In this document: positions 9,341 to 18,328 of the stretch, piece after piece
How positions within the stretch are numbered: the first letter of the stretch is position 1
Layout: each line of letters begins with the position of its first letter
Position numbers and translations under genes: made by a program
Origin: Oligella ureolytica DSM 18253
Lineage (GTDB): Bacteria > Pseudomonadota > Gammaproteobacteria > Burkholderiales > Burkholderiaceae_B
Assembly: GCF_000373745.1 (NCBI RefSeq)
Contig: NZ_KB892357.1
Span: forward strand, 1-64,000
Length of the DNA: 64,000 nucleotides
Reading direction: 5' to 3'
Notes under the pieces: generated by a model
Databases searched by the model: none
Seen by the model: only the letters and a program-made list of their open reading frames with translations
Told to the model about the DNA's origin: nothing

Positions 9341-10453
9341 ATGATTAAATCTCGTGCTGCCGTTGCCTTCGCAGCGGGTCAACCACTAGAAATCGTAGAA
9401 ATTGATGTTGCCCCACCTAAAAAGGGTGAAGTATTAATCCGTTGCACCCATACCGGCGTTTGCCACACTGATGCTTTCACTCTCTCAGGTGAAGATCCAG
9501 AGGGTGTATTCCCTGCTGTCTTAGGTCATGAAGGCGCAGGTATTGTGGTCGAGGTGGGTGAAGGTGTCACCAGTGTCAAGCCCGGCGACCATGTTATTCC
9601 TCTCTACACTGCAGAGTGTAAAGTATGTGAGTTTTGCACTTCAGGTAAAACCAACCTCTGCGTTGCCGTACGCGAAACGCAAGGTAAGGGCTTGATGCCT
9701 GATGGCACAACTCGCTTTTCTTATAAGGGTGAGCCGATCTATCACTACATGGGCTGCTCAACCTTTAGTGAATACACCGTCGTTGCTGAGGTGTCACTGG
9801 CTAAAATCAACCCAGAAGCCAATCCTGAGCATGTGTGCTTATTAGGTTGTGGCATTACCACTGGTCTAGGTGCTGTACACAATACGGCCAAAGTGCAAGA
9901 AGGTGACTCCGTGGTAGTCTTCGGTTTAGGTGCCATTGGTCTCGCCGTTATTCAGGGCGCTCGTCAAGCCAAAGCAGGTCGCATTATTGCGGTTGACATC
10001 AACGCGGATAAATTCGAACTGGCTAAGCAATTTGGCGCGACAGACTGCATCAACCCCAAGGATCACGATAAACCTATCAAAGATGTATTATTGGAAATGA
10101 GTAAATGGGGGTTTGACCATACCTTTGAGTGTATCGGTAATGTCAATGTCATGCGCGATGCCTTAGAGACTGCACATAGAGGTTGGGGTCAATCAGTTAT
10201 TATCGGCGTTGCCGGTGCCGGTCAGGAGATTTCTACTCGCCCATTCCAGTTAGTTACTGGACGCACCTGGAAAGGTACAGCCTTTGGCGGTGTCAAAGGT
10301 CGTACAGAATTACCCGGTATGGTTGAAGATGCCATGAAGGGCGACATTGAATTAGCTCCCTTTGTAACACACACCATGCCCCTAGAGCAGGTTAACGAAG
10401 CCTTTGACTTAATGCACGAAGGCAAGTCTATCCGCTCAGTTATTGTTTACTAA
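9341..10453 (+). CDS. frmA: S-(hydroxymethyl)glutathione dehydrogenase / class III alcohol dehydrogenase
   Basis: A 370-residue zinc- and NAD-dependent enzyme that oxidises S-hydroxymethylglutathione to S-formylglutathione, the first committed step of formaldehyde detoxification; it can also reduce S-nitrosoglutathione. The catalytic zinc ligands are visible in GVCHTD and GHEGAG, and the structural zinc site in [15 protein letters not shown]. The NAD-binding [12 protein letters not shown] lies near residue 200. Length and start are standard, with AGGAGAAC before the ATG. It is followed after 13 bases by fghA, and the two form an operon. Confidence 0.96.
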   Translation: MIKSRAAVAFAAGQPLEIVEIDVAPPKKGEVLIRCTHTGVCHTDAFTLSGEDPEGVFPAVLGHEGAGIVVEVGEGVTSVKPGDHVIPLYTAECKVCEFCTSGKTNLCVAVRETQGKGLMPDGTTRFSYKGEPIYHYMGCSTFSEYTVVAEVSLAKINPEANPEHVCLLGCGITTGLGAVHNTAKVQEGDSVVVFGLGAIGLAVIQGARQAKAGRIIAVDINADKFELAKQFGATDCINPKDHDKPIKDVLLEMSKWGFDHTFECIGNVNVMRDALETAHRGWGQSVIIGVAGAGQEISTRPFQLVTGRTWKGTAFGGVKGRTELPGMVEDAMKGDIELAPFVTHTMPLEQVNEAFDLMHEGKSIRSVIVY

Positions 10454-10466
10454 TTTGGAGGTTTTA

Positions 10467-11300
10467 ATGGAACAAAAAGAACAGCACTTGGTTTTTGGTG
10501 GCTCTCAAGAAGTTTGGGAACACCAATCCGAGATTCTTGGCTGCCCGATGAAGTTTGCAATTTTTATTCCACCTCAGGCTAAAGATAAAAAGCTGGACGT
10601 ACTATACTGGCTTTCTGGCCTGACCTGCAATGAGCAGAACTTTATCACCAAGGCTGGCTTTCATCGTTATGCCGCCGAGCAAGGCGTGATTGTCGTTTGC
10701 CCTGATACCAGCCCACGTGGTGAAGACATTGCTAATGACGAGGCCTACGATCTAGGTCAAGGCGCTGGCTTCTATGTCAATGCCACGGAAGAGCCTTGGG
10801 CTAAGCACTATCGCATGTATGATTACATCCTTGAGGAGTTGCCAGGAATTATCCGTCAGCACTTCCCTGTGACAGATAAGCAGTCCATCTTCGGTCACTC
10901 CATGGGTGGTCATGGCGCGCTAGTTTTAGCATTAAAAAACCCAGAGTTCTACACCAGTGTGTCGGCTTTCGCCCCCATCGTCTCCCCTACTCAAGTACCT
11001 TGGGGTCATAAAGCCCTCGGTGCCTACCTAGGAGACAATCAAGCTGCATGGGCTGAATACGACACCGTTAGACTGATTGAAGGTGGTGCCCGTATTCGCT
11101 CATTACTAGTGGATCAAGGTCTAGCGGATAATTTCTACGAGGAGCAGTTACGCACTCCCCTACTGGAAAAAGCATGCGCTGATGCAGGCATTGCAGCCGA
11201 TATTCGCTACCATGAGGGCTACGATCACAGCTACTACTTTATCTCTAGCTTCGTTGCCGAGCATATCGCTTATCATGCAGAAAGGTTACAACGTACTTAG
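10467..11300 (+). CDS. fghA: S-formylglutathione hydrolase
   Basis: A 277-residue alpha/beta hydrolase of the esterase D family that hydrolyses S-formylglutathione to formate and glutathione, completing the frmA pathway. The nucleophile motif GHSMGGHGAL lies near residue 148, and the catalytic His is in YDHSYYFI near the C-terminus. NEQNFITKAG near 60 is also typical. I start it at the ATG at 10467, with GGAG six bases upstream; this avoids overlap with frmA and matches family length. E. coli calls the equivalent FrmB. Confidence 0.95.
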   Translation: MEQKEQHLVFGGSQEVWEHQSEILGCPMKFAIFIPPQAKDKKLDVLYWLSGLTCNEQNFITKAGFHRYAAEQGVIVVCPDTSPRGEDIANDEAYDLGQGAGFYVNATEEPWAKHYRMYDYILEELPGIIRQHFPVTDKQSIFGHSMGGHGALVLALKNPEFYTSVSAFAPIVSPTQVPWGHKALGAYLGDNQAAWAEYDTVRLIEGGARIRSLLVDQGLADNFYEEQLRTPLLEKACADAGIAADIRYHEGYDHSYYFISSFVAEHIAYHAERLQRT

Positions 11301-11327
11301 TCAGTAATTAAGCGACTTTTTATCGTT

Positions 11328-11367
11328 AAAAATCAGGGTTCTGACGTTAAGTTGGAGCCCTGATTTT
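11328..11367. terminator. Bidirectional intrinsic terminator between fghA and hipA
   Basis: AAAATCAGGG pairs with CCCTGATTTT (11358-11367) over ten perfect pairs around a 19-base loop, between convergent genes. The same stem sequence recurs at 13589-13625. Confidence 0.7.
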
Positions 11368-11468
11368 CTGATATACAAACTTTACACTGTATTTTCATTT
11401 TACAAACCATAAGCTGTAAAGTAGACATGTACAATACAACTCCGTTTAAACAACACCTTTTAACTCGT

Positions 11469-12806
11469 TCAGTTTGTTGTTATTTCTGGCAGCTTTAACG
11501 TTGATTTTAATGACTCTAGTCCTGCTTGCCAAAACCTTAGCATATTACTTCCTACCTGATTTGCAAACTCTGGTTGCTGATGGCAGTAAATGGACAGTTC
11601 TTGTGCAGCTTGAAAAACTCCATTTTCTATTTCTGCCAGTATTTCCCTAGTACGTTCAGGCAATAAGCCACAATGTCGCAAAGCAAATAATTCTAATTTT
11701 TTACGAGTAGGATAACGTTTACTACCGTCAAGTATTAGGGCTAACATATCCTTAGGTATATAAGCGTTTGTCGTGCAAAGATCAAATGCAGGTGATAAGA
11801 GAACATCAGGTTCTTCGGCTCCACTATTCACCTCATCATAAAGAACAGAAAAGTTTTTCAAATGAGCGTCACCATTGCGAATAACACTATTAAACGCTAT
11901 GGAGCGGAATAACTCTTCCATATCATTATTACGGTAATGGGGCGACACAAAAGTTGAAAGTGTTTTTATTACTCTTTCGTAAGAAAGGGTATATTTATCT
12001 TTAGACGTTAAGCCATTCAATACACAGAAGTCTTCTAGACCTAATAATGACAACTCACTGTTTGATTCGGTTTTTCTATCAAAACGAGAGACAACAAGAA
12101 TTTGACCTCCTTTCAGAAGGAGGAAATCAGGCACACCAATATTAGACAGGCGAGCTGCACGTAAACAATAAAACTCATTAGCAGCCAACCATAGATACTC
12201 CTTTCCTGATGTTTTTATAATACTACTTGATGTTTTAAAAGTTATTTTTAGATCCTGTCCTGGTGCATCTTGATCACTTAATTTTTTAATGCTTTGTTCG
12301 TCAATATCAATTAGCGCTTTGGGTTGTACGCCAGCAATACCCGAAACATGGGCTGTCTCTGTATACAGTTGAAGCAACAAATCCTCAGTATCCTCACAGT
12401 CGACGAGTCGCTGTAAATCAAACGTTGAGTCTACTTTTTTTGCAATCCCACCATATGTAATACGACCAATCATAGTTTGGCCAACGATGGAGAGTAATGC
12501 TAACTCATTAAATGAACTAATTACCTTGCTATATTTTTGTATTAGAAATGAGCGTAACCCTCCTTCTGGTAAATTCATGTCAAAAATCGGATGTAAAGAA
12601 TCATCACGATAATGAAAATAAGGAGTGGTTCTGACGGGCATTGTGAGTGAGACGAAGTCAGTGCTTTTTGTGTTAGCGTAGTATTGGAACGCATATCCTA
12701 GTGATTGTTTTTCAATTACTCCAACCGCTCTGTTATTCACAAAAACCTCAAGAGCAATTGAGTTTTGTTGCAGTTCTTGTGCTGAGATGCTGTATGAGTT
12801 TGCCAT
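11469..12806 (-). CDS. hipA: HipA-family serine/threonine kinase toxin
   Basis: A 445-residue HipA-like protein. In the family, HipA phosphorylates the tRNA-binding loop of GltX and causes dormancy until neutralised by HipB. The N-terminal subdomain starts at IALEVFVNNRAVGVIEK; the ATP-loop segment VSGIAGVQPKALI holds the Ser that is autophosphorylated in E. coli HipA. The catalytic RNGDAHLKNFSVLY near residue 310 and the metal-binding LSPAFDLCTTNAY near 335 are intact, so the kinase looks active. GGGAGGG precedes the ATG. It lies 11 bases downstream of hipB, the normal toxin-antitoxin order. Confidence 0.9.
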   Translation of the reverse strand: MANSYSISAQELQQNSIALEVFVNNRAVGVIEKQSLGYAFQYYANTKSTDFVSLTMPVRTTPYFHYRDDSLHPIFDMNLPEGGLRSFLIQKYSKVISSFNELALLSIVGQTMIGRITYGGIAKKVDSTFDLQRLVDCEDTEDLLLQLYTETAHVSGIAGVQPKALIDIDEQSIKKLSDQDAPGQDLKITFKTSSSIIKTSGKEYLWLAANEFYCLRAARLSNIGVPDFLLLKGGQILVVSRFDRKTESNSELSLLGLEDFCVLNGLTSKDKYTLSYERVIKTLSTFVSPHYRNNDMEELFRSIAFNSVIRNGDAHLKNFSVLYDEVNSGAEEPDVLLSPAFDLCTTNAYIPKDMLALILDGSKRYPTRKKLELFALRHCGLLPERTREILAEIENGVFQAAQELSIYCHQQPEFANQVGSNMLRFWQAGLESLKSTLKLPEITTN

Positions 12807-12817
12807 CGTCCCTCCCC

Positions 12818-13117
12818 TTAAACTCGCATTTTTCTACCGCTAAGTCTTTCTAACTCTGCTTGTTTTTCCGCCGCTCTCTCTTTTTGCAATTCGTCTAAGG
12901 TAGGTCGCTTAACGCGAATAGGAGTAGCCTGTAGCTCAAGACCCAAAGCACCTAATAAGGCCATCACCTTACGAATACCCAAGTCCGATACTTGCCCCAG
13001 CTCTAGCTGGCTCACGGTACGACGACTGACACCTACCTTCTTAGCAAGAGCTTCTTGAGTCAAGCCTAGCGCTTTACGTTCAGTACGAATTAATTCACCT
13101 ATTTCAAATAAATCCAT
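12818..13117 (-). CDS. hipB: HipB-type helix-turn-helix antitoxin and autorepressor
   Basis: A 99-residue protein with an XRE-type helix-turn-helix (GLTQEALAKKVGVSRRTVSQLELGQ, read across residues 19-43). The C-terminal tail is charged (DELQKERAAEKQAELERLSGRKMRV) and could contact HipA. I use the ATG at 13117, not the TTG at 13129. There is no clear ribosome binding site. It is the first gene of hipBA and sits directly behind a perfect 20-bp inverted repeat flanking a TATAAT box, which implies autoregulation. Confidence 0.88.
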   Translation of the reverse strand: MDLFEIGELIRTERKALGLTQEALAKKVGVSRRTVSQLELGQVSDLGIRKVMALLGALGLELQATPIRVKRPTLDELQKERAAEKQAELERLSGRKMRV

Positions 13118-13130
13118 AAATATCAACAAA

Positions 13131-13194
13131 AAAAGAGAAATATACTTATCATTATATGGTTAAATGATGAAAAAGATAAGTATATTTCTCTTTT
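13131..13194. promoter_or_regulatory. hipBA operator: perfect 20-bp inverted repeat around the core promoter
   Basis: The arm at 13131-13150 and its exact complement at 13175-13194 are separated by 24 bases. On the minus strand a perfect TATAAT (13156-13151) lies in the spacer next to the downstream arm, so HipB bound to both arms would cover the promoter. Each arm contains ATACTTATC or its complement, a likely half-site. Confidence 0.75.
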
Positions 13195-13241
13195 AAGACA
13201 ATCCGAAGTTAAGGGTTTGTCTGCAACAACTCAGCAAATGC

Positions 13242-13499
13242 TCACACTAATGGCCTCTCTTTTTGCTCGGCTCGCCACAAATCATACTGTCCTTGCATCT
13301 TAATCCACATCTCAGCGCTAGTTCCTAGCGCATCCCTTAGATGCTAGGCCATATCAGCAGATATACCAGCTGAACCATTTAAAATTCGAGAAAGAGCAGC
13401 TCGAGTTACGCCTAAGCGTGAAGCAGCTTCAGTAACTGTTAAATCACCTAAGTACTCACGCAATACGATTCCTGGATGGGCTGGATTATGCATACGCAT
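13242..13499 (-). pseudogene. higA: HigA-family addiction-module antitoxin, interrupted by an in-frame amber stop
   Basis: The frame starts at ATG 13499 (AGGAGA seven bases upstream) with MRMHNPAHPGIVLREYLGD and includes the helix-turn-helix VTEAASRLGVTRAALSRILNG. It stops at TAG (13346-13344) just after GISADMA. Past the stop, the same frame continues with HLRDALGTSAEMWIKMQGQ and YDLWRAEQKERPLV to a TGA at 13242-13244, which is the normal end of HigA. The TAG sits where the family usually has Leu (ADMALRL). One substitution has therefore truncated an 85-residue HigA to about 51 residues. No HigB toxin is found upstream, so it was already an orphan. Confidence 0.85.
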
Positions 13500-13588
13500 T
13501 TGAATTCTCCTAGTGATACCATTAAAACTTTTTATTATATGTATAGTGTATAGCATCAATGCTCACAAATTCATAATCACCAACAAAA

Positions 13589-13625
13589 AAATCAGGGACC
13601 TAGCCCACCGCCAAATCCCTGATTT
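13589..13625 (-). terminator. Intrinsic terminator of the nos operon
   Basis: On the minus strand AAATCAGGGA pairs with TCCCTGATTT (ten pairs) and is followed by a run of T residues, 31 bases past the nosX stop. The stem is nearly the same as that of the terminator after fghA. Confidence 0.75.
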
Positions 13626-13655
13626 ACTCCCACCCACAACACAACAATCAAATAC

Positions 13656-14681
13656 TTACATCAACTCATACCATTGACGGTCTTGATTTAATACATATGC
13701 CTCAACCCCTGATAGCTGCTTTAATGTTTCCTTTATCACGGCTAGTGGCATCACGGAGAAAGCCGTCGCTAGTGCATCCGCCTGAGTTGCGGTATTAGCC
13801 ACTACCGTAACACTTAGGTAACGGTCATCCGACTGCAAAGTCGCAGGATTGAATATATGACCGATATTATTTTCATAGCTCAAAAAAGTGCCTTTAGCTG
13901 AAGAAGTAGCCATCGCCTGATTAGCTAAACTGAGTTGATGCAATAGCTTCTGCGCATCATCAGGGTCACTGATGCCCAACCTCCAAGCTTCTTGACCCGC
14001 TGGTAATAAACCACGTATCTCGCCCATATTAATCAAAGCATGGTCCACACCTTGTTGTTGTAGCAACGCGGTGACCCTATCGGTGATAAAACCCTGTGCA
14101 ATCCCATTAAGCGTAATGGCTTGACCCGGTTTAGCTAAGCGTATGTAGTCAGGCGCTAGTTGAATCCCCTCCCAACCAAGTAAATACTTTACTCGTTGAG
14201 CCTCGCCTAACAGCATCTCTGGTGTCGCCTTTGGCTGTGTCATCAGAAAATCTCGGTAAGTTTCCCAAAGAATCTGTACCGTTGGGTCAAAGGCACCTTG
14301 AGTTAACTTCACATGCTCGTCAGCCAAGGACATGAGCCAATAAAAATCATGGGCAAAGTCTCTCACCTCACCATCACTATTTAAGCGACTCAGCACGCTG
14401 TCGTCACGATATAAGCTAAATAATTGCTCCTGTCGTTCGACTTCGTGTAAAACTGCTTTAAGTAGTCGCTGCGCTTCCTGCTGATCCTCATGATAAATCT
14501 TGAGCTGAGCGTCAGCACCCAGGGCAATGCCACGCCACTCCAGAACCTCGATATCACTTACTAGACCGGCACCAACCGCCCTACTACTAGCCATTGCAGC
14601 CAATGGCAATTGGGACAAAACCGCTGAAGTGCAAAATAAGCCTATGATTTGTCGACGTTTTGTTTGAAAATGCGTGTTCAT
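13656..14681 (-). CDS. nosX: NosX, ApbE-family FAD:protein FMN transferase
   Basis: A 341-residue ApbE-fold protein with a Tat-like leader (KRRQIIGLF then a hydrophobic stretch), so it acts in the periplasm. NosX covalently attaches FMN to a threonine of NosR, which supplies electrons for N2O reduction. The ApbE landmarks are SRLNSDGEV, QGAFDPTVQILW near residue 145 and GQAITLNGIAQGFITDRV near 197. AAGGTGAG precedes the ATG, 13 bases after nosL. It is the last gene of the nos cluster, followed by a terminator. Confidence 0.9.
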   Translation of the reverse strand: MNTHFQTKRRQIIGLFCTSAVLSQLPLAAMASSRAVGAGLVSDIEVLEWRGIALGADAQLKIYHEDQQEAQRLLKAVLHEVERQEQLFSLYRDDSVLSRLNSDGEVRDFAHDFYWLMSLADEHVKLTQGAFDPTVQILWETYRDFLMTQPKATPEMLLGEAQRVKYLLGWEGIQLAPDYIRLAKPGQAITLNGIAQGFITDRVTALLQQQGVDHALINMGEIRGLLPAGQEAWRLGISDPDDAQKLLHQLSLANQAMATSSAKGTFLSYENNIGHIFNPATLQSDDRYLSVTVVANTATQADALATAFSVMPLAVIKETLKQLSGVEAYVLNQDRQWYELM

Positions 14682-14694
14682 GTTTACTCACCTT

Positions 14695-15270
14695 TTAGTG
14701 ATGCTGATGATGATCATGTGCTGGCGCACTATGTCCATGATGGTCGTGAGGCTGTGATTGTAATGGCTGCTGAAACACAAAGGATTCAGGCATCTCGTCA
14801 AAGGTGACGACACGCCCACCATGCTCTGCTACATATTCTTCAGCCATCGCTCGCTCTTTAAAGGGTAAGGCATCAGCACTACCCATACCACCAATAAATG
14901 AGCTTTCAATCACATAAAATGCGCTTTTAGCTTCTAGCCAATGTTGATTAGATGAGTGATCAGTCCAGTCCTGTATACCAGAAGCATCGTTAACATACAT
15001 GGCAACGATATTTTTAGGTTCTTCCGGCAATAAGTTAAAAGCAAATAGCTGATTCACCTCAGTAAACCAGATTGGCTCCTCCTGATCCGCTAAGAACAAA
15101 TGTGATTTAGGACCATCGTGCTCAGCTAAGAACATATGACAAAAATACCCGGTTGACTCATCACTGATTTGAGCCGCTTGAGGCCCTGCCTCAGGCTCGA
15201 CGCTTTGCTTACACGCCACCAGACTAAAACACAATAAGACTGCGCCCAACACTTTAAATTTTAATTTCAT
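14695..15270 (-). CDS. nosL: NosL copper-chaperone lipoprotein with a His-rich tail
   Basis: A 191-residue lipoprotein (lipobox LVAC, Cys near residue 20). NosL binds Cu(I) and delivers it to NosZ for the CuZ site together with NosDFY. The CHMFLAEHDGPKSHLFL segment is the metal-binding region, followed by WFTEVNQLFAF and GGMGSADALPF-type segments. The C-terminus is unusually His-rich (HDHHGHSAPAHDHHQHH), an apparent extra metal-binding tail. AGGAGAAGG precedes the ATG. It lies between nosY and nosX. Confidence 0.92.
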   Translation of the reverse strand: MKLKFKVLGAVLLCFSLVACKQSVEPEAGPQAAQISDESTGYFCHMFLAEHDGPKSHLFLADQEEPIWFTEVNQLFAFNLLPEEPKNIVAMYVNDASGIQDWTDHSSNQHWLEAKSAFYVIESSFIGGMGSADALPFKERAMAEEYVAEHGGRVVTFDEMPESFVFQQPLQSQPHDHHGHSAPAHDHHQHH

Positions 15271-15290
15271 TTTCCTTCTCCTGATCTGTT

Positions 15291-16121
15291 CTATAACTGC
15301 TTACGATTAAATACCACCACAGCTAATATAAAAGGTACAACAACCCATAAACTCAAGGCGGTGTATAACACACTGACCTGTAGATTCATTTGATCACTCA
15401 AACCAGCCATCCCCGCATATAGGGAGATATTTTCAGAGTCAACCAAATTCAATAGGCGATAAATATCGGCGGGGTTAAAGAGTAGAATACGGTTAAGCAT
15501 TTCGGCTGTAATCACCTGCTTAGTGTCTGCCACCAATACCCCAATTAAGGCCATATCGAAAATCACCACCATAAATAGCCAAACAAAAAGCGCTAAGCCT
15601 GCCGCAGTGGCACGCTCTCTAACAAGCGTACTCAGCAAGTAACCTAAACTCAAAAAGCTCGCCCCCAAGAAAATACTGAGGCCAATCATGCGTGAGAAAT
15701 CAAACCAAGCCGTAGTACTTGAACCACCGTGTATAAAATGCAGAACCACACCGGCCAAGCCATAACCCACGACAGTGGCAATCGCCAAAATAACAACATG
15801 GCCAATAAACTTGCCAGCCAATACCTGCCAACGAGCCACTGGATAACTCAGGAGCAACGACATCGTGCCTCGTTCCACCTCACCGACAATCGCGTCATAA
15901 CTGAGTAGCAAAGCGATTAAAGGAATTAAAAAGATCGATAAACTGGATAAACTGACTAAAGTTACCGTCAAGGGATCGACCTTAACCGTTCCGGTCGGTG
16001 CCGTACCCATCATCCCTAGCACCAAGGCAAAGATGACCAATAATAAGGTCGTTGCCAGTACCCAACGGTTACGTAAACCGTCGTGAATTTCTTTAATACT
16101 AATAGACAGGATTTGCCTCAT
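15291..16121 (-). CDS. nosY: NosY, ABC transporter permease for NosZ maturation
   Basis: A 276-residue membrane protein with six hydrophobic segments. It is the permease of the NosDFY complex, which drives copper-site assembly of N2O reductase in the periplasm. The cytoplasmic coupling segment GEVERGTMSLLLSYPVARWQ follows the second span, as in other ABC-2-type permeases. It overlaps nosF by four bases. Confidence 0.94.
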   Translation of the reverse strand: MRQILSISIKEIHDGLRNRWVLATTLLLVIFALVLGMMGTAPTGTVKVDPLTVTLVSLSSLSIFLIPLIALLLSYDAIVGEVERGTMSLLLSYPVARWQVLAGKFIGHVVILAIATVVGYGLAGVVLHFIHGGSSTTAWFDFSRMIGLSIFLGASFLSLGYLLSTLVRERATAAGLALFVWLFMVVIFDMALIGVLVADTKQVITAEMLNRILLFNPADIYRLLNLVDSENISLYAGMAGLSDQMNLQVSVLYTALSLWVVVPFILAVVVFNRKQL

Positions 16122-17020
16122 ACATCCTCTCTTTCTAAATAATGTGCATAAATTTCATCTAAGCTTGGCGCATGTGTATTGACATCAAGCACCTCAGGAT
16201 TTTTCAGTAAGCGACCTAATAAGGACATCTTTTCATTTTGTTCGCAATTAAATCGATATAAATTAGGTGCGATGCGCTGCCACTCATGCATCGTATCTGG
16301 CGGACTGTCTTTACTCGTCTTGACCTGAACCCGATAAGTCAGACCACTCTCGCTGCGTAAGCTTTCCATGCTGCCATCGGCAACTTTTTGACCCTGATTC
16401 ATGACCAACACGCGATCAACATTGCGCTCAAGTTCGGCCAACGCATGGGTACACAAAAGAATGGTTGCACCACGCTCTCGTAACTCACGTACAATGCCAT
16501 AAAACTGCTGTCGAGAAGCCGGATCCAAACCAGTCGTTGGTTCATCAAAGAGTAAAATCTTTGGATCACCTAATAAAGCTTGTGCTAGAGCCAAACGCTG
16601 CTTCATTCCCTTAGAATACGTATTAACCCGCTGCTTGGCGGCATTGGCAATACCAACCTTAGCTAGCAACTCAGGATAAGATTTATCCTTGATTTGCTTC
16701 AATTTAGCATAGAAATCCAAGGTTTCTTTGCCAGTTAAGTTCGGGTACAAAGACACCACCTCGGGCAAATAACCGATATCAAAGCGCAATTTGACCGACT
16801 GACTCCCAGAAGCCTGATGCCCTAATAGACGAACCTCACCCTCACTCGGACTGATGAGACCTAAAATTAACTTCATTACGGTACTTTTACCAGCACCATT
16901 ATGACCAGCTAGGGCCACACATTCACCCTCTCGTAAAACCATGTCCAGCGAGTCAATAACGGTGCGCTTCCCATAGCGCATCTTGACCTTTTCAAGACAA
17001 ACTAATTCATTGGCGCTCAT
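16118..17020 (-). CDS. nosF: NosF, ABC transporter ATP-binding protein
   Basis: A 300-residue ATPase of the NosDFY complex. Walker A is GHNGAGKST near residue 39, the signature is YSKGMKQRLALAQALL near 133 and Walker B is KILLFDEPT near 153. A C-terminal extension of about 90 residues contacts partner subunits in this family. Its start overlaps the end of nosD by 14 bases, and its stop overlaps nosY by four. Confidence 0.94.
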   Translation of the reverse strand: MSANELVCLEKVKMRYGKRTVIDSLDMVLREGECVALAGHNGAGKSTVMKLILGLISPSEGEVRLLGHQASGSQSVKLRFDIGYLPEVVSLYPNLTGKETLDFYAKLKQIKDKSYPELLAKVGIANAAKQRVNTYSKGMKQRLALAQALLGDPKILLFDEPTTGLDPASRQQFYGIVRELRERGATILLCTHALAELERNVDRVLVMNQGQKVADGSMESLRSESGLTYRVQVKTSKDSPPDTMHEWQRIAPNLYRFNCEQNEKMSLLGRLLKNPEVLDVNTHAPSLDEIYAHYLEREDV

Positions 17021-18314
17021 GCAATAACTCCTGTAATTTTTGATAGCTAATGCTCTCTGGCATTTTCATAATCGGCGTACTATCCATCAAGCCACCAGGC
17101 AATAAAGCCGGAAACTGTGATTGGGCCCAACGCACCACGGCTACCGCCGGACTATTTAATAAAATTCGACTGCTCGGCGCTCGCCAGACCACCTGGTCAA
17201 TGATGTCATTAGGTCGATAAGCGGTATCGGAAATCCCGTCACCATCTAGGTCAAAACCGCTATGATCACTCCAGTAATTACCTCTACCCTCATGACTCCA
17301 ATCCTCATAGCGCGTACCTACGTACTTAACTTGAGTCTGGTTATAGACAAAGGCATTATCATAAATAACGTTACCTTGTGCTGCACCGGTATAGTGAATG
17401 CCTATTTCACATTGTTCAAAATGATTATTATGAATCTGATTAATATTAGCGTTATAAAAATAAACACATTTTTCAGCTTGATAAACTGAGTTACCCTCAA
17501 CCCTAGAGTGATTGGCATAGTTCATCATGATGCCTTGATCTCTACTATTTAGTGAGATATTACGCAAGGCTTGGATACGATCGGAGAACATGATCGCATA
17601 GCCAATATTATTATCGATAGAAATATTATCTGACACCTCACTATCGTTGGTGTACATATAGTGCACGCCGTAGCGCAAGTCTTTAAACGTATTACCAGAA
17701 AAAGTATTTTGCTTACTATAGTTGGTAAAAATACCGTCACGACCATAATGGATTTTATTATTAACGATTCGACTACCTGGTGAGTTCCAGATGGTCACGC
17801 CATTACCACGTTCGGACATTCTTAAATCTTGGTTACCCGTAATGTAATTTGCATTAACCAAGACATTGTCTGGTCCCCAAACATAGACCCCGACTAAATT
17901 ATCCAGTAACTGATTATTTTCAACCACAGCACGATCGGCTCCTTGGTCTAAAAAAATAGCAGCATCCATTTCTGACAAGCTGAGTCCAGATTTAGTCACG
18001 GTCAAATTACGTACAGTAACATCGGCTGACTTGACCCACAGTGCTCGACCTTTGCGCGCACCATTGATGATGGCGCTGAAATCCTCAGGACCAGTCAAGG
18101 TGATGCCATCAACCTCAACAACAAATTGACCCTCGTACTCACCCGAGCTCAATTGAACTGTATCACCGGACTGCGCCGAGTCCAGGATGGCTTGTAAATC
18201 ATCACCCTCCTGAACCACATGCACAGCACCGTAGGCTATTGACTGTGCAAAAACCACAGTCAATAGCCCAACAGATACTAGACTTAAAAGACGTTGCCAT
18301 CTAAAAAAAGTCAT
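17007..18314 (-). CDS. nosD: NosD, periplasmic beta-helix copper-maturation protein
   Basis: A 435-residue exported protein: a basic start (MTFFRWQRLL) and a hydrophobic core end in AYGA, a plausible signal-peptidase site. The body is a right-handed parallel beta-helix of repeated NxxxxN-type turns (for example NNQLLDNLVGVYVWGPDN, NNKIHYGRDGIFTNYSKQN). NosD docks on the NosFY ABC complex and helps load copper into NosZ. I start at ATG 18314, giving a proper signal peptide and 14 bases after the nosZ stop; a longer frame from 18407 would overlap nosZ. Confidence 0.93.
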   Translation of the reverse strand: MTFFRWQRLLSLVSVGLLTVVFAQSIAYGAVHVVQEGDDLQAILDSAQSGDTVQLSSGEYEGQFVVEVDGITLTGPEDFSAIINGARKGRALWVKSADVTVRNLTVTKSGLSLSEMDAAIFLDQGADRAVVENNQLLDNLVGVYVWGPDNVLVNANYITGNQDLRMSERGNGVTIWNSPGSRIVNNKIHYGRDGIFTNYSKQNTFSGNTFKDLRYGVHYMYTNDSEVSDNISIDNNIGYAIMFSDRIQALRNISLNSRDQGIMMNYANHSRVEGNSVYQAEKCVYFYNANINQIHNNHFEQCEIGIHYTGAAQGNVIYDNAFVYNQTQVKYVGTRYEDWSHEGRGNYWSDHSGFDLDGDGISDTAYRPNDIIDQVVWRAPSSRILLNSPAVAVVRWAQSQFPALLPGGLMDSTPIMKMPESISYQKLQELLHERQ

Positions 18315-18328
18315 ATATCGCCACCCAT

